DNA of 64,000 nucleotides from Gephyromycinifex aptenodytis (GTDB lineage Bacteria > Actinomycetota > Actinomycetes > Actinomycetales > Dermatophilaceae). The position numbers and the translations under genes were made by a program. The notes under the pieces are model-generated. The model worked only from the letters and a program-made list of their open reading frames with translations. It searched no databases and was not told where the DNA came from. Each line of letters opens with the position of its first letter. Position 1 is the stretch's first letter. Location of the stretch: the NCBI RefSeq assembly GCF_012277275.1, contig NZ_CP051155.1, forward strand, positions 3,100,001 through 3,164,000. The letters run 5' to 3'. This document shows positions 33,369-41,551 of this stretch, one piece after another.

Positions 33369-34568
33369 TCAGTCGGCACGCACGAGCACCGCCAGCTTCG
33401 CCAAGAGCCGGTCGATGTCTTCATCGTTTGAGTAGGGCGCGAGCCCGAGCCGGACCGCGCCGCCCTCTCCGAGGCCGAGGTGACGAGAGCACTCGATTGC
33501 GTAGAAGTTGCCGGCTGGGGCGTTGATCCCGGCCGCAGCCAACGAACTGTGCACTTGCTGATCGCTGATGCCGGGGAAGCGAGCCAGCAGGGTGGGGGTG
33601 CGGTGTGCCGCGCGTGAAAAGATCGTGGCGCCTAGTTCCAGCAGGCCCTTTTCCAGGCGTTCCCGCAGCCGATCTTCGTGCTCCTGCACCGCGGCCATGG
33701 CCGCCAGCAGAGCCGCGCGCCGGGTCGGGCCCTGCCCCAGGCTGGCGAGCGTGTCGACGGCTGCCGTGGTGCCGGCCAGCAGTTCATACGGCAGGGTGCC
33801 CAGTTCGAACCGTTCGGGGACCGCGTCGCTGGAGGGCAGGAGCTTGTCCGGGTGTAGCGACTCCAAGAAGGCGGGATCGGCGGCCAGCACTCCGCAGTGC
33901 GGGCCGAGGAACTTGTACGGCGAGCAGACGTAGACGTCGGCCCCCAGCTCGGCCACATCGACGGGGGCGTGCGCGGTGTAGTGCACGCCATCGACGAACA
34001 ACAATGCGCCGACCTGGTGGGTGCGGCGGGCGATGCTGGGCAGATCGGGGCGGGTTCCGATCAGGTTGCTCGCGGCTGTCAGCGCGACCAGGCGGGTTCG
34101 TTCGGTGATGAGGTCGGTGACCGCCTCGGGGGCCAGTTCACCGGTTGCGGGGTCGAAGTCGGCCAGCCGCACAGCCGCCCCGGCTCGCTGGGCTGCCTGC
34201 ATCCACGGGCGCACGTTGGAGTCGTGGTCCAGGCGGGTCAGCACGATCTCATCGCCGGGGCCCCACCCGGCGGCCAGGGTGCGGGAGAACTCGTAGGTCA
34301 AGGCGGTCATCGACCTGCCGAAGACGACACCGCCAGGTTCAACGTTCAGCAGATCGCCGATCGCCGCGCGTGCCTGCAGGACGGTCTCCTCCGCTCGCCG
34401 TCCAGAGGCGGTGGCGCAGTCGCGGTTGGAGATGCCGCTGGTCATGGTGTCGGCGAGCGCCTGGGCAACGTTGCGGGGGGTTTGGGTGCCGCCGGGGGCA
34501 TCGAAGAAGCACGTCCCGTCCGCAAGGGCGGGGAAGGACAGGCGGAACTGTTCGACGTCGTAGCTCAT
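33369..34568 (-). CDS. Cysteine desulfurase-like PLP aminotransferase (class V)
   Basis: The 399-residue protein is a class-V aminotransferase of the cysteine-desulfurase-like type: FFDAPGGTQTPRNVAQAL at the N-terminus, LDHDSNVRPW for cofactor contacts, FVDGVHYTAHAPVDV with the Asp/His, and the Schiff-base Lys in SPYKFLGPHCG. A mobile catalytic Cys loop is not obvious, so desulfurase activity is uncertain; family members also act as selenocysteine lyases or epimerases. The start is ATG 34568, with a second in-frame ATG at 34577. It is divergent from icmA and not near suf genes. Confidence 0.8.
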   Translation of the reverse strand: MSYDVEQFRLSFPALADGTCFFDAPGGTQTPRNVAQALADTMTSGISNRDCATASGRRAEETVLQARAAIGDLLNVEPGGVVFGRSMTALTYEFSRTLAAGWGPGDEIVLTRLDHDSNVRPWMQAAQRAGAAVRLADFDPATGELAPEAVTDLITERTRLVALTAASNLIGTRPDLPSIARRTHQVGALLFVDGVHYTAHAPVDVAELGADVYVCSPYKFLGPHCGVLAADPAFLESLHPDKLLPSSDAVPERFELGTLPYELLAGTTAAVDTLASLGQGPTRRAALLAAMAAVQEHEDRLRERLEKGLLELGATIFSRAAHRTPTLLARFPGISDQQVHSSLAAAGINAPAGNFYAIECSRHLGLGEGGAVRLGLAPYSNDEDIDRLLAKLAVLVRAD

Positions 34569-34672
34569 GCCCTCCATCCTCCCCGCAGTCCGTTGCCAGC
34601 TCACGAATCCCGCGATGTTGCGCCCAGCGGTTGCCGTGTGCGGCGGGCGGTCGCCTCACCTGTAGGAAGTAG

Positions 34673-34684
34673 TAGGAAGTCCTA
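34673..34684. promoter_or_regulatory. Palindrome TAGGA-AG-TCCTA within a tandem AGTAGGAAGT repeat, before icmA
   Basis: A near-perfect tandem 10-base repeat (GTAGGAAGT at 34662-34670, then AGTAGGAAGT at 34671-34680) is followed at once by CCTAGTA, creating the inverted repeat TAGGAAGTCCTA. It lies 8-20 bases before the icmA GTG, in the divergent gap with the desulfurase-like gene, so a bound regulator would act on icmA. The GGAAG also serves as the only plausible ribosome-binding site. Confidence 0.4.
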
Positions 34685-34692
34685 GTAAATTG

Positions 34693-36456
34693 GTGAGCAT
34701 GACGACAATGGCGCCGCAGACGACCGGTCGTGACCGCTGGCAGCAGCGATTCGACGCCGCCAAGGTCCGCGAGGCGGACTTCACTACCCTGTCCGGGGTG
34801 GAGCTGGAGCCTGTCTACGGCCCGACACTCGAGCAGGAAGCCGCCGATCCGGACTTCGAGCGCATCGGCTGGCCGGGCGAGTTCCCCTACACCCGGGGCT
34901 TGCACGCCACGGGCTATCGCGGCCGCCCCTGGACCATCCGCCAGTTCGCCGGGTTCGGTAGCGCCCAGCAGACCAACGAGCGCTACAAGATGATCCTCGG
35001 ACGCGGCGGTGGCGGACTCTCGGTGGCCTTCGATATGCCGACCCTGATGGGTCGCGACTCCGATGACCCGATGAGCCTGGGCGAGGTCGGCCACTGCGGG
35101 GTAGCCATCGACTCGGCCGCCGACATGGAGATCCTCTTCGAGGGCATCCCGCTGGGTGAGGTCACCACCTCGATGACGATCTCGGGTCCGGCTGTTCCGG
35201 TCTTCTGCATGTACCTCGTGGCCGCCGAACGCCAAGGGGTCGACCCCGGCGTGCTCAACGGCACCTTGCAGACCGACATCTTCAAGGAGTACATCGCGCA
35301 GAAGGAATGGCTCTTCGGGCCGGAACCGCACCTGCGCTTGATCGGCGACTTGATGGAGTACTGCAACCAGAACATTCCGGCCTACAAGCCGCTCTCGGTC
35401 TCCGGCTACCACATCCGCGAAGCGGGTTCGACGGCTGCCCAAGAACTGGCCTTCACCCTGGCGGACGGCTTCGGATACGTCGAACTGGGTCTCTCACGCG
35501 GCCTGGACATCAACTCCTTCGCGCCCGGCCTGAGCTTCTTCTTCGATTCCCATCTGGACTTCTTCGAGGAGATCGCCAAGTTCCGTGCCGCCCGCCGCAT
35601 CTGGGCCACGTGGATGCGCGACGTATATGGCGCCACCAGCGAGAAGGCGCAATGGCTGCGTTTCCACACGCAGACCGCGGGGGTCTCCCTGACCGCCCAG
35701 CAACCGCTGAACAACGTGGTTCGCACCGCCACCGAAGCGCTCGCGGCGATCCTGGGCGGGACGAACTCGCTGCACACCAATGCGCTCGACGAAACCCTGG
35801 CGTTGCCGACCGAGCAGTCCGCCGAGGTCGCGCTGCGCACCCAGCAAGTGCTCATGGAGGAGATCGGCGTCACGAACGTGGCCGACCCGCTGGGCGGCTC
35901 CTGGTACGTCGAGGCCTTGACCGACAAGATCGAGGCCGAGGCGGAAGCCATCTTCGACTCCATCTTGCGGATGGGTGACAGTGGCGCCACCGTGCAAGAC
36001 AAGGACAAGATCTCTGAGATCGTGCGGCAGAACACCGGCAAGGCACAGGGCGGAAAGTGGCCCATGACCTCCGGCATCCTGCGCGGCATCGAGGACGGCT
36101 GGTTCACCTCCGAAATAGCCGATGCGGCGTTCCAGCACCAGATCAGCCTAGAAATGGGTGACAAGAAGGTCGTTGGCGTCAACTGCCACACCGAGTCGGT
36201 CAGCCACGAGTTGGAGATCCTACGGGTCAGCCACGAAGTGGAGACGGTGCAGGTCGCCGAACTGGCCGGGCGAAAGCAGGCGCGCGACACCGCGAAAGCG
36301 AACGCTGCCGTGGAGCACATGCTGCAGGTGAGCCGCACGAGCGAGAACATGATCCCGGCGATGCTGGAGGCCGTGCGCGCCGAAGCCACCCTGGGGGAGA
36401 TCTGCGACGCCATGCGCAACGAGTGGGGCATGCACCGCGAGCCCGCGCGGTTCTGA
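34693..36456 (+). CDS. icmA: Isobutyryl-CoA mutase large subunit (B12-domain-less acyl-CoA mutase)
   Basis: The roughly 587-residue protein is only the substrate barrel of an adenosylcobalamin mutase; there is no DxHxxG domain. In methylmalonyl-CoA mutase, Tyr89 and Arg207 recognise the carboxylate; here they align with Phe (WTIRQFAGFG, about residue 85) and Gln (YIAQKEWLFG, about 203, exactly 118 residues apart as in the model enzyme). Phe/Gln is the published isobutyryl-CoA mutase pair, so it should interconvert isobutyryl- and n-butyryl-CoA. It needs a small B12 subunit (IcmB), absent from the window. The start is unclear: TTG 34690, GTG 34693 or ATG 34699. Confidence 0.87.
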   Translation: MSMTTMAPQTTGRDRWQQRFDAAKVREADFTTLSGVELEPVYGPTLEQEAADPDFERIGWPGEFPYTRGLHATGYRGRPWTIRQFAGFGSAQQTNERYKMILGRGGGGLSVAFDMPTLMGRDSDDPMSLGEVGHCGVAIDSAADMEILFEGIPLGEVTTSMTISGPAVPVFCMYLVAAERQGVDPGVLNGTLQTDIFKEYIAQKEWLFGPEPHLRLIGDLMEYCNQNIPAYKPLSVSGYHIREAGSTAAQELAFTLADGFGYVELGLSRGLDINSFAPGLSFFFDSHLDFFEEIAKFRAARRIWATWMRDVYGATSEKAQWLRFHTQTAGVSLTAQQPLNNVVRTATEALAAILGGTNSLHTNALDETLALPTEQSAEVALRTQQVLMEEIGVTNVADPLGGSWYVEALTDKIEAEAEAIFDSILRMGDSGATVQDKDKISEIVRQNTGKAQGGKWPMTSGILRGIEDGWFTSEIADAAFQHQISLEMGDKKVVGVNCHTESVSHELEILRVSHEVETVQVAELAGRKQARDTAKANAAVEHMLQVSRTSENMIPAMLEAVRAEATLGEICDAMRNEWGMHREPARF

Positions 36457-36465
36457 GTTCTGCCC

Positions 36466-36503
36466 CGGACGGCCCGATCCTGCCCGCAGGGTCGGGCCGT
36501 CCG
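36466..36503 (+). terminator. Terminator after icmA
   Basis: Fifteen-base arms with one GU pair (CGGACGGCCCGATCC and GGGTCGGGCCGTCCG), eight-base loop, followed by GTTTGTG, start nine bases past the icmA stop. Confidence 0.85.
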
Positions 36504-36632
36504 GTTTGTGCGACCGCGGGCCTTTGCCGCCCCGACGATCTAGGACGCGGCAGGCCCCTGCCTGAGCGGCCCTCCAGGCCAGGACCGCCAAGCGCCCGCC
36601 GGCCCATCCGGGTCGGCGAGGTCTATGTCAGT

Positions 36633-37205
36633 TCAGCGCAGTTTTCCCGCCAACTCCTGCAATTGCCTGGTCGCCACCGCCTCGCCGGTCTGTAGCGCTT
36701 CCCAGGCGGCCTGGACGGTGTCTTGGGGGCGATGCTGAGTGGAGTCGATCCACACCCCGAGCTGGCGCAGCGGCTCGAACTCGACCGCGATGCTGTCGTA
36801 GCGCGCCCCGATGTTTTTTCCCGGCCGGTGCGCGTCCCTGGCCAGGCCGACTGCCCGATCCGGTTCGAGGTGCAGGTAAGCCAAGGGGTGCGGGTCCAGC
36901 GAGGACGCGAAGGGGCCGAGCAAGGCCGGGATCGCCAGCGAGTCGACGATGACGGTGAAGCCCTCCTGCACGAAGTTCTCGGCCAGCGCGGCGAGGTTGC
37001 GCCACCGCAATTCCAGCTGCCGCCACCCCTCGTCCTGCGGTTCATCGCCCACATCCACGCCGCCGCGCACGATCATCTGCTGCTGGAGTTGGTCGCCCTC
37101 CAGAACCGCCGCCCGCTCGAAGCGTCGCCCCAAACCCGCCGCGACGGTTGTCTTACCCGACCCGGGCAGTCCGTTCACCAGCACGATCAGCGGTTCGGTG
37201 GGCAT
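36633..37205 (-). CDS. P-loop kinase-like AAA protein
   Basis: The 190-residue protein starts with a strand and Walker A (VLVNGLPGSGKTTVAAGL), then VLEGDQLQQQ, and the strand FTVIVDSLAIP. It resembles small nucleotide/sugar kinase-like ATPases (AAA_33 or adenylate-kinase-like folds). It probably phosphorylates a small molecule in the cytoplasm; the substrate is unknown. It is a lone gene, divergent from the thioredoxin-TPR gene, with a terminator-like hairpin in between. Confidence 0.75.
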   Translation of the reverse strand: MPTEPLIVLVNGLPGSGKTTVAAGLGRRFERAAVLEGDQLQQQMIVRGGVDVGDEPQDEGWRQLELRWRNLAALAENFVQEGFTVIVDSLAIPALLGPFASSLDPHPLAYLHLEPDRAVGLARDAHRPGKNIGARYDSIAVEFEPLRQLGVWIDSTQHRPQDTVQAAWEALQTGEAVATRQLQELAGKLR

Positions 37206-37264
37206 CTTGAAACCCTATCCGGCGCAGCTGGGCACCCGGTCGTCGGCAGTCCAGGACAGCTACG

Positions 37265-37294
37265 GCCGGCCCGGGGCGGCGCCCCCGGGCCGGC
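37265..37294. terminator. Strong hairpin in a divergent gap
   Basis: Perfect 12-base arms (GCCGGCCCGGGG and CCCCGGGCCGGC) with a six-base loop lie between two divergent genes, 60 bases upstream of the kinase ATG and 108 bases upstream of the thioredoxin-like ATG. A factor-independent terminator is not expected here; it could insulate the two promoters, attenuate a long leader, or be a binding site. Confidence 0.4.
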
Positions 37295-37402
37295 TCTGCC
37301 GCGCAAGAGCGGCCCCGCCATTTCCGGGGTCTACCCCACCTTGAGGCAGCCGGTGTCCCCGGGGGTTGCTGCATCGGGGCAGGGATCGGGGAGAATACCG
37401 GT

Positions 37403-38329
37403 ATGAGTCAGCCTCCGATGCGTCCTGCCGCCATGCGCGGTGCCGTCGATCTGTCCGGCCTTGGCCAGACCCCGCAGCCCACGCCCGCCGCCGGCGGTGG
37501 GGGAGCAGGTAAGCCCGGAACGATTCGCGTTGATGGAACCGACGCCACTTTCCAAGACCTCATGCTCGGAACCCAGGAGGTTCCGGCGGTCGTCGTCCTG
37601 TGGTCGGCTTCTCACCCTGAGACAGAGAAGGCCGTCACCAACGCGGTGCAGGTGGCGGAGAAGCTCGATGGCCGGATCCAGGTCATCGCCGTCGACGTGC
37701 AGGCCAACCCCGGTATCGCCAGCGCCTTCCAGGCCCAGCAGATCCCGCTGTCGGTCGGGCTCATCGCCGCCCAGCCGGTTCCGCTTTTTCCAGGTGTGCA
37801 GCCGGTGGAGCAACTCACGCTGGTCTTCGAAGAACTTCTCAAGGTCGCCGGCCAGAACGGCGTGAACGGCCGGGTGCAGGTGGGCCAGGCGGGCCCGGCC
37901 GAGGAGCCTGCTCCGATGTCGCCCGAGCACGAAGCTGCCTACGACGCGATCGAGCGCGGAGACTTCGCCGCCGCCGTCACCGCCTATGAGCAGGCGCTGA
38001 AGCTCAACCCCAAAGACAGCGACGCCTCTGCCGGCCTGGCGCAGGTCAAGCTGATGCAGCGCACCCAGGGCGCCGACTTGCAGGCCGCCCGCGCGGCTGC
38101 TGCGGCCAACCCTGAAGACGTCGATGCGCAGTTGCTCGTTGCCGACCTCGACCTGCTCGGGGGCCACGTCGAAGACGCTTTCGTTCGCGTCATCGACATC
38201 GTGCGGGCCACGAGCGAGGACGATCGGGAAAAGGCACGCCAGCACCTGCTGAGCCTCTTCGAGGTGGTCGGGGCTCAGGACGAGCGGGTCGTCAAAGCCC
38301 GCCGCACGCTGATGAGCGCCTTGTTCTGA
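37403..38329 (+). CDS. Thioredoxin-fold/TPR protein of the YbbN (CnoX) type
   Basis: The 308-residue protein has a Gly/Pro-rich N-terminus, a thioredoxin-like domain (about 40-150) with EVPAVVVLWSASHPETEKAV where the active site should be, and a TPR-like C-terminal part (YDAIERGDFAAAVTAYEQAL, LNPKDSDASAGLAQVKL). Both Cys of the CxxC motif are missing, so it cannot act as a dithiol oxidoreductase. YbbN/CnoX proteins are holdases that work with GroEL and DnaK. The place in the gene order matches Rv1324 of M. tuberculosis, from memory. Confidence 0.85.
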   Translation: MSQPPMRPAAMRGAVDLSGLGQTPQPTPAAGGGGAGKPGTIRVDGTDATFQDLMLGTQEVPAVVVLWSASHPETEKAVTNAVQVAEKLDGRIQVIAVDVQANPGIASAFQAQQIPLSVGLIAAQPVPLFPGVQPVEQLTLVFEELLKVAGQNGVNGRVQVGQAGPAEEPAPMSPEHEAAYDAIERGDFAAAVTAYEQALKLNPKDSDASAGLAQVKLMQRTQGADLQAARAAAAANPEDVDAQLLVADLDLLGGHVEDAFVRVIDIVRATSEDDREKARQHLLSLFEVVGAQDERVVKARRTLMSALF

Positions 38330-38378
38330 GTTCGATTCGTTCCATCGTCGGAGCCGTCCTGCCGGACTGCCCGGCACC

Positions 38379-38413
38379 CGGTGTCGCTCCCGCCAGTAGC
38401 GGGGGCGACACCG
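38379..38413 (+). terminator. Terminator after the YbbN-like gene
   Basis: Fifteen-base arms with one mismatch/GU at the centre (CGGTGTCGC-T-CCCGC and GCGGG-G-GCGACACCG) and a five-base loop, 50 bases past the stop. Confidence 0.75.
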
Positions 38414-38507
38414 CGGGCCGTTCTGAGCGCCTACCACCGCAGCAATACCCGGGTGCCGCACGGCTGCCCACCTGCGCCGCGTCGCCGTGGGTTGTGGGCT
38501 GCTCGGA

Positions 38508-39413
38508 CTAGCGGCGTAGGTGGGTGACGTGGGAGACGAAGTCGCCTGCGGGGCCGCGCAAGGCGGGGGTCGAGCGCCAGATTGCCCGCAGTCGGCGGCG
38601 TAGCGGTGGGCCCGCCAACGGCACGACCGCAACGAGGTTCTGACGGCGGGCCACCTCGACGGCGAATGTCGAGACGATGGCCGGTCCCAGCCCACCAGCA
38701 ACGCTGTGCACGATGCTGCCGGTGTTCGACAGCTCCATGAGTGGGGTGGCGACCTCGTAGCCCTGCATGACGGCCTCGACCGTGCGGCGAGTGCCTGAGC
38801 CAGGCTCCCGGACAACCAGGGGGGTATCAGCCAGTTCGGCAACGCTCACCGGGTCGCGCCGAGTGGTCCATGGGTGATCTGGCGCCACGATGAGTACCAA
38901 CTCGTCGTAGGCGACGACGACGCTGTGCAGGTCTGCCGGGGAGTTCGGTGACTCGACAAACCCCAGATCGAGCTCGGTGCCCCGCACCGCGGCCACCACA
39001 TCGGCAGAGTTGAGCACTCGCAGTCGAACCTGCACATGCGGATAAGACTGGCGAAAAGAGGTCAACCAGCGAGGCGCCAGGTACTCCCCGATCGTCAGGC
39101 TGGCACCAACCAACAGGTGCGAGGCGACGTCCTCGCGAAGTGACGCCGCGCCGGCGACGAGCCGATCCAACGAGCCCAGGACGGGATCGGCCCATTCTGC
39201 GACGAGCTGCCCGGCGGCAGTCAGCCGAGACCCGCGAGGGCTGCGCTCTACGAGCCGCAGCCGCAGGTCGCTCTCCAACCGGGCCAGCAGCCTGCTGGCA
39301 TTGGGTTGTGCCATCTGCAGCGATCGGGCCGCTGCCCCCAAACTTCCACGCTCCGCGATGGCGGAAAGCAACGCCAGCGCGGCGATATCAGGCTGTGCCT
39401 TCCGCTCAGTCAT
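38508..39413 (-). CDS. LysR family transcriptional regulator (YeiE/CysB-like)
   Basis: The 301-residue protein has the LysR helix-turn-helix (LLSAIAERGSLGAAARSL, then AQPNASRLLARLESDLRLRL) and an effector-binding domain of the periplasmic-binding type with TELDLGFVESPN and LVVREPGSGTRRTVEAVM. It is divergent from the YeiH-type transporter gene with 71 bases between; in Escherichia coli the LysR regulator YeiE is likewise beside yeiH, so it probably controls that gene in response to a sulfur or related anion. The start could be ATG 39413 or 39434. Confidence 0.88.
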   Translation of the reverse strand: MTERKAQPDIAALALLSAIAERGSLGAAARSLQMAQPNASRLLARLESDLRLRLVERSPRGSRLTAAGQLVAEWADPVLGSLDRLVAGAASLREDVASHLLVGASLTIGEYLAPRWLTSFRQSYPHVQVRLRVLNSADVVAAVRGTELDLGFVESPNSPADLHSVVVAYDELVLIVAPDHPWTTRRDPVSVAELADTPLVVREPGSGTRRTVEAVMQGYEVATPLMELSNTGSIVHSVAGGLGPAIVSTFAVEVARRQNLVAVVPLAGPPLRRRLRAIWRSTPALRGPAGDFVSHVTHLRR

Positions 39414-39484
39414 GCCTTGATGATATGAGTCCATGCGAAATGACCGGCTAGCGCCCAGGGCGAATCGTGTTGCACCGTGGACCA

Positions 39485-40522
39485 GTGAGTTCACCGACAT
39501 CTTCGCGCGCCGTGCCGCCCAGTAGCCCCCCGTCCACCCAAGCTCAACCCGCAGGCCTATGGCCAGGACTGGGTCTGTCCGCGGTAGCGGCCCTCATCGC
39601 GCTGGGGATCAACCATGCGGTGCCGACGGCGAGCGCGCTGCTGGTGGCCATCGTCATGGGCGTCATCCTGACTAATGTGCGACCGCTACCGGCTTCCACC
39701 GCCCCTGGATTGGCGGTCGCTGGTAAGCGCCTCCTACGAATCGGCATCGTGCTGCTGGGCCTTCAGCTCTCCCTTGGCGACATCCTCGGCCTGGGCTGGG
39801 GCATGATCGGCGTCGTCATCGCGGTCGTGGTCGGTGGACTCCTGGTCACCGAGTTCGTCGGTCGACTCCTCGGGGTGCGCCCTGCCCAGCGCTCGCTCAT
39901 CGGTGCCGGTTTCTCGATCTGTGGCGCCGCCGCGGTAGCCGGGGTCGAGGGGGTCATCGAGGACAAGCACGAAGAGGACGTGGTGACAGCGCTGGCCCTG
40001 GTGGTGTTATTCGGCACGCTGATGATTCCGCTGGTTCCGCTGGCGAGCACCGCGTTGGGGATGGACCCGCGTGACAGTGGTCTGTGGGCGGGCCTGTCGA
40101 TCCACGAGGTCGCCCAGGTCGTCGCCGCCGCAGGCATCATCGGCCCGAGCGCGCTGAAGGTCGGCGTCATCGTCAAACTCGCCCGCGTGCTCATGTTGGC
40201 CCCGGTCATGGTGTGGTTCGGTCTGCAGTTGCGGCGTCGGGGCGGGCAGGTCGAAGGCAAACGTCCCCCGCTCGTACCGCTGTTCGTCGCCGGCTTCCTT
40301 GCTGCCGCGCTGCTGCGCACGACGGGCTGGCTGCCCGCCTCGGTGCTGGACCCGATCAAGATGCTGCAGACGTTCCTGCTGGCCGCCGCGATGTTCGCGC
40401 TCGGCACCGGCGTAACCGCCTCCCGACTGAAGAACGTCGGCGGACGCCCGGTCGTCCTGGCCGCTGTCACCACGTTGGCCGTCGCCGGAATCGCTTGGTC
40501 CGGAGTGATGTTCATCGGCTGA
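39485..40522 (+). CDS. YeiH family putative sulfate exporter
   Basis: GTG 39485 gives 345 residues with about ten membrane segments. Family motifs include GKRLLRIGIVLLGLQLSLGD, RSLIGAGFSICGAAAVAGV and GLSIHEVAQVVAAAGIIG. YeiH/UPF0324 proteins are putative sulfate or anion exporters, tied to sulfur metabolism in some bacteria. The 20-residue N-terminal tail is Ser/Pro-rich. The adjacent divergent LysR regulator supports control by an anion signal. A strong hairpin follows. Confidence 0.87.
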   Translation: MSSPTSSRAVPPSSPPSTQAQPAGLWPGLGLSAVAALIALGINHAVPTASALLVAIVMGVILTNVRPLPASTAPGLAVAGKRLLRIGIVLLGLQLSLGDILGLGWGMIGVVIAVVVGGLLVTEFVGRLLGVRPAQRSLIGAGFSICGAAAVAGVEGVIEDKHEEDVVTALALVVLFGTLMIPLVPLASTALGMDPRDSGLWAGLSIHEVAQVVAAAGIIGPSALKVGVIVKLARVLMLAPVMVWFGLQLRRRGGQVEGKRPPLVPLFVAGFLAAALLRTTGWLPASVLDPIKMLQTFLLAAAMFALGTGVTASRLKNVGGRPVVLAAVTTLAVAGIAWSGVMFIG

Positions 40523-40556
40523 GCAGTCCTGGGGTAGACCGGCAGCGCTATCCGCT

Positions 40557-40594
40557 CGGCCGCGGCGGCGATCATCAGATCGCCGCCGCGGCCG
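40557..40594 (+). terminator. Terminator after the YeiH-type gene
   Basis: Perfect 16-base arms (CGGCCGCGGCGGCGAT and ATCGCCGCCGCGGCCG) with a six-base CATCAG loop start 34 bases past the stop. Confidence 0.85.
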
Positions 40595-41066
40595 ATTCTG
40601 GTGCAGGTGAGGCGGTGCCGGAATCAGCGGTAGGGGTCTTGGCCGCTGCCGGGAACACCCCCGACGGGCGCGCGCGGCGTTCTCGCCGTGCGCATCAGCC
40701 ACCGGGAACCATCGTCCTGCTCGCAGTCGTCGAGGGGCCCGGTCGCCGGCGTATGAGTGCACTGAGGTTCACGCGCGAAGCGGGGATGGTCAGGTCTGAT
40801 CTCGGTGTCTCCGTCCAGCAATCCCGACCTCAGAGCCGGCAGGCCGACAACCCTCGCGGTCAACCCGGTGCCTGCTCTCCTGCGAGTACGTGCCGCTCCG
40901 ATAGCCGGGAGTAGCGGTCAGAGCCGGGGGTGGGCGCATCATCTGAAATTATTTCCATGATGATGAGGTTGGCGCGTTTATGCAGGTCAGAGCCCCCCAG
41001 GGGGTGCTGGAGGGGGTCTCGGCAGCGTGTTTGAAGGTGCCTTGGCGGGCTCGTCGGACGGTCTTG
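40595..41066. other. Intergenic region of about 470 bases before the cold-shock promoter
   Basis: No confident gene is seen. A minus-strand frame at 40624-40863 (TTG start, 79 residues, ending WLMRTARTPRAP...YR) has high third-position GC only in its second half, and no clear ribosome-binding site, so I leave it uncalled. The stretch 40930-41060 is less GC-rich than the flanks. No repeats or tRNA-like folds were found. Confidence 0.4.
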
Positions 41067-41096
41067 TTCAAAGTGGCGGGAAATCTCGCGTAGAGT
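41067..41096 (+). promoter_or_regulatory. Candidate promoter of the cold-shock gene
   Basis: TTCAAA and TAGAGT hexamers are separated by 18 bases. A start site near 41103 would give a 5' leader of about 144 bases before the ATG, the kind of long leader usual for cold-shock mRNAs. The region is the AT-richest of the neighbourhood. Confidence 0.4.
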
Positions 41097-41224
41097 GGGA
41101 CTTGTTGTTGAAGTGGTAAGGCAAAGTAGTTCGGTTACAACCCTTTCGAGGGAGATCGTCTTTCTGGGCTTACTAGTGACACGCATCATCAGCAATTCCG
41201 AGCCGCCGACAAGCGGGGGCTCAA

Positions 41225-41243
41225 AAATCCTGAAAGAGGATTT
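41225..41243 (+). promoter_or_regulatory. Leader hairpin covering the cold-shock ribosome-binding site
   Basis: AAATCCT and AGGATTT form a perfect seven-base stem with a GAAAG loop. The second arm contains the AGGA of the ribosome-binding site and ends three bases before the ATG. A short AT-containing stem here would open and close with temperature or protein binding. A second stem (GAGCC/GGCTC) lies just upstream at about 41200-41222. Confidence 0.5.
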
Positions 41244-41246
41244 CTC

Positions 41247-41453
41247 ATGGCTACAGGTACTGTGAAATGGTTCAACGCCGAAAAGGGCTTTGGCTTCATC
41301 GCTCCCGACGACGGTTCGGCCGACGTTTTCGCTCACTTCTCCGCTATTGACTCCTCGGGCTACCGCTCGCTGGACGAGGGCGCCAAGGTTGAGTTCGAGA
41401 CCCAGCAGGGCCCCAAGGGTCTGCAGGCCGCCAACATCTCCGTGATCGGCTGA
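41247..41453 (+). CDS. Cold-shock protein (CspA family)
   Basis: The 68-residue protein is a full cold-shock domain with both RNA-binding motifs, [11 protein letters not shown] (RNP1) and DVFAHFSAI (RNP2), and starts with the family's [14 protein letters not shown]. It binds single-stranded RNA or DNA and melts mRNA structure. It has a long leader with a hairpin over its ribosome-binding site and a strong terminator, so it is a single-gene unit with leader control likely. AAAGAGGA is the ribosome-binding site. Confidence 0.96.
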   Translation: MATGTVKWFNAEKGFGFIAPDDGSADVFAHFSAIDSSGYRSLDEGAKVEFETQQGPKGLQAANISVIG

Positions 41454-41491
41454 TCACGCCCCTGATCTTGGGCCTTCGGGCCTGAATCAGT

Positions 41492-41528
41492 AGAAGGGCC
41501 CCGACACCACTGGTGTCGGGGCCCTTCT
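41492..41528. terminator. Bidirectional terminator between csp and the mycothiol enzyme gene
   Basis: Perfect 18-base arms (AGAAGGGCCCCGACACCA and its complement) around a single C; in RNA the inner pairs open to a small loop. It lies between two converging genes, 39 bases past the csp stop and 23 bases from the other. Confidence 0.9.
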
Positions 41529-41551
41529 CGTTGTCTGCCGGCTCGGGCCTG

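Noticed and set aside
40624-40863. 79-residue minus-strand gene after the YeiH terminator
   Set aside because: TTG start without a ribosome-binding site and third-position GC bias only in the second half. It is left as an open question in the intergenic entry.
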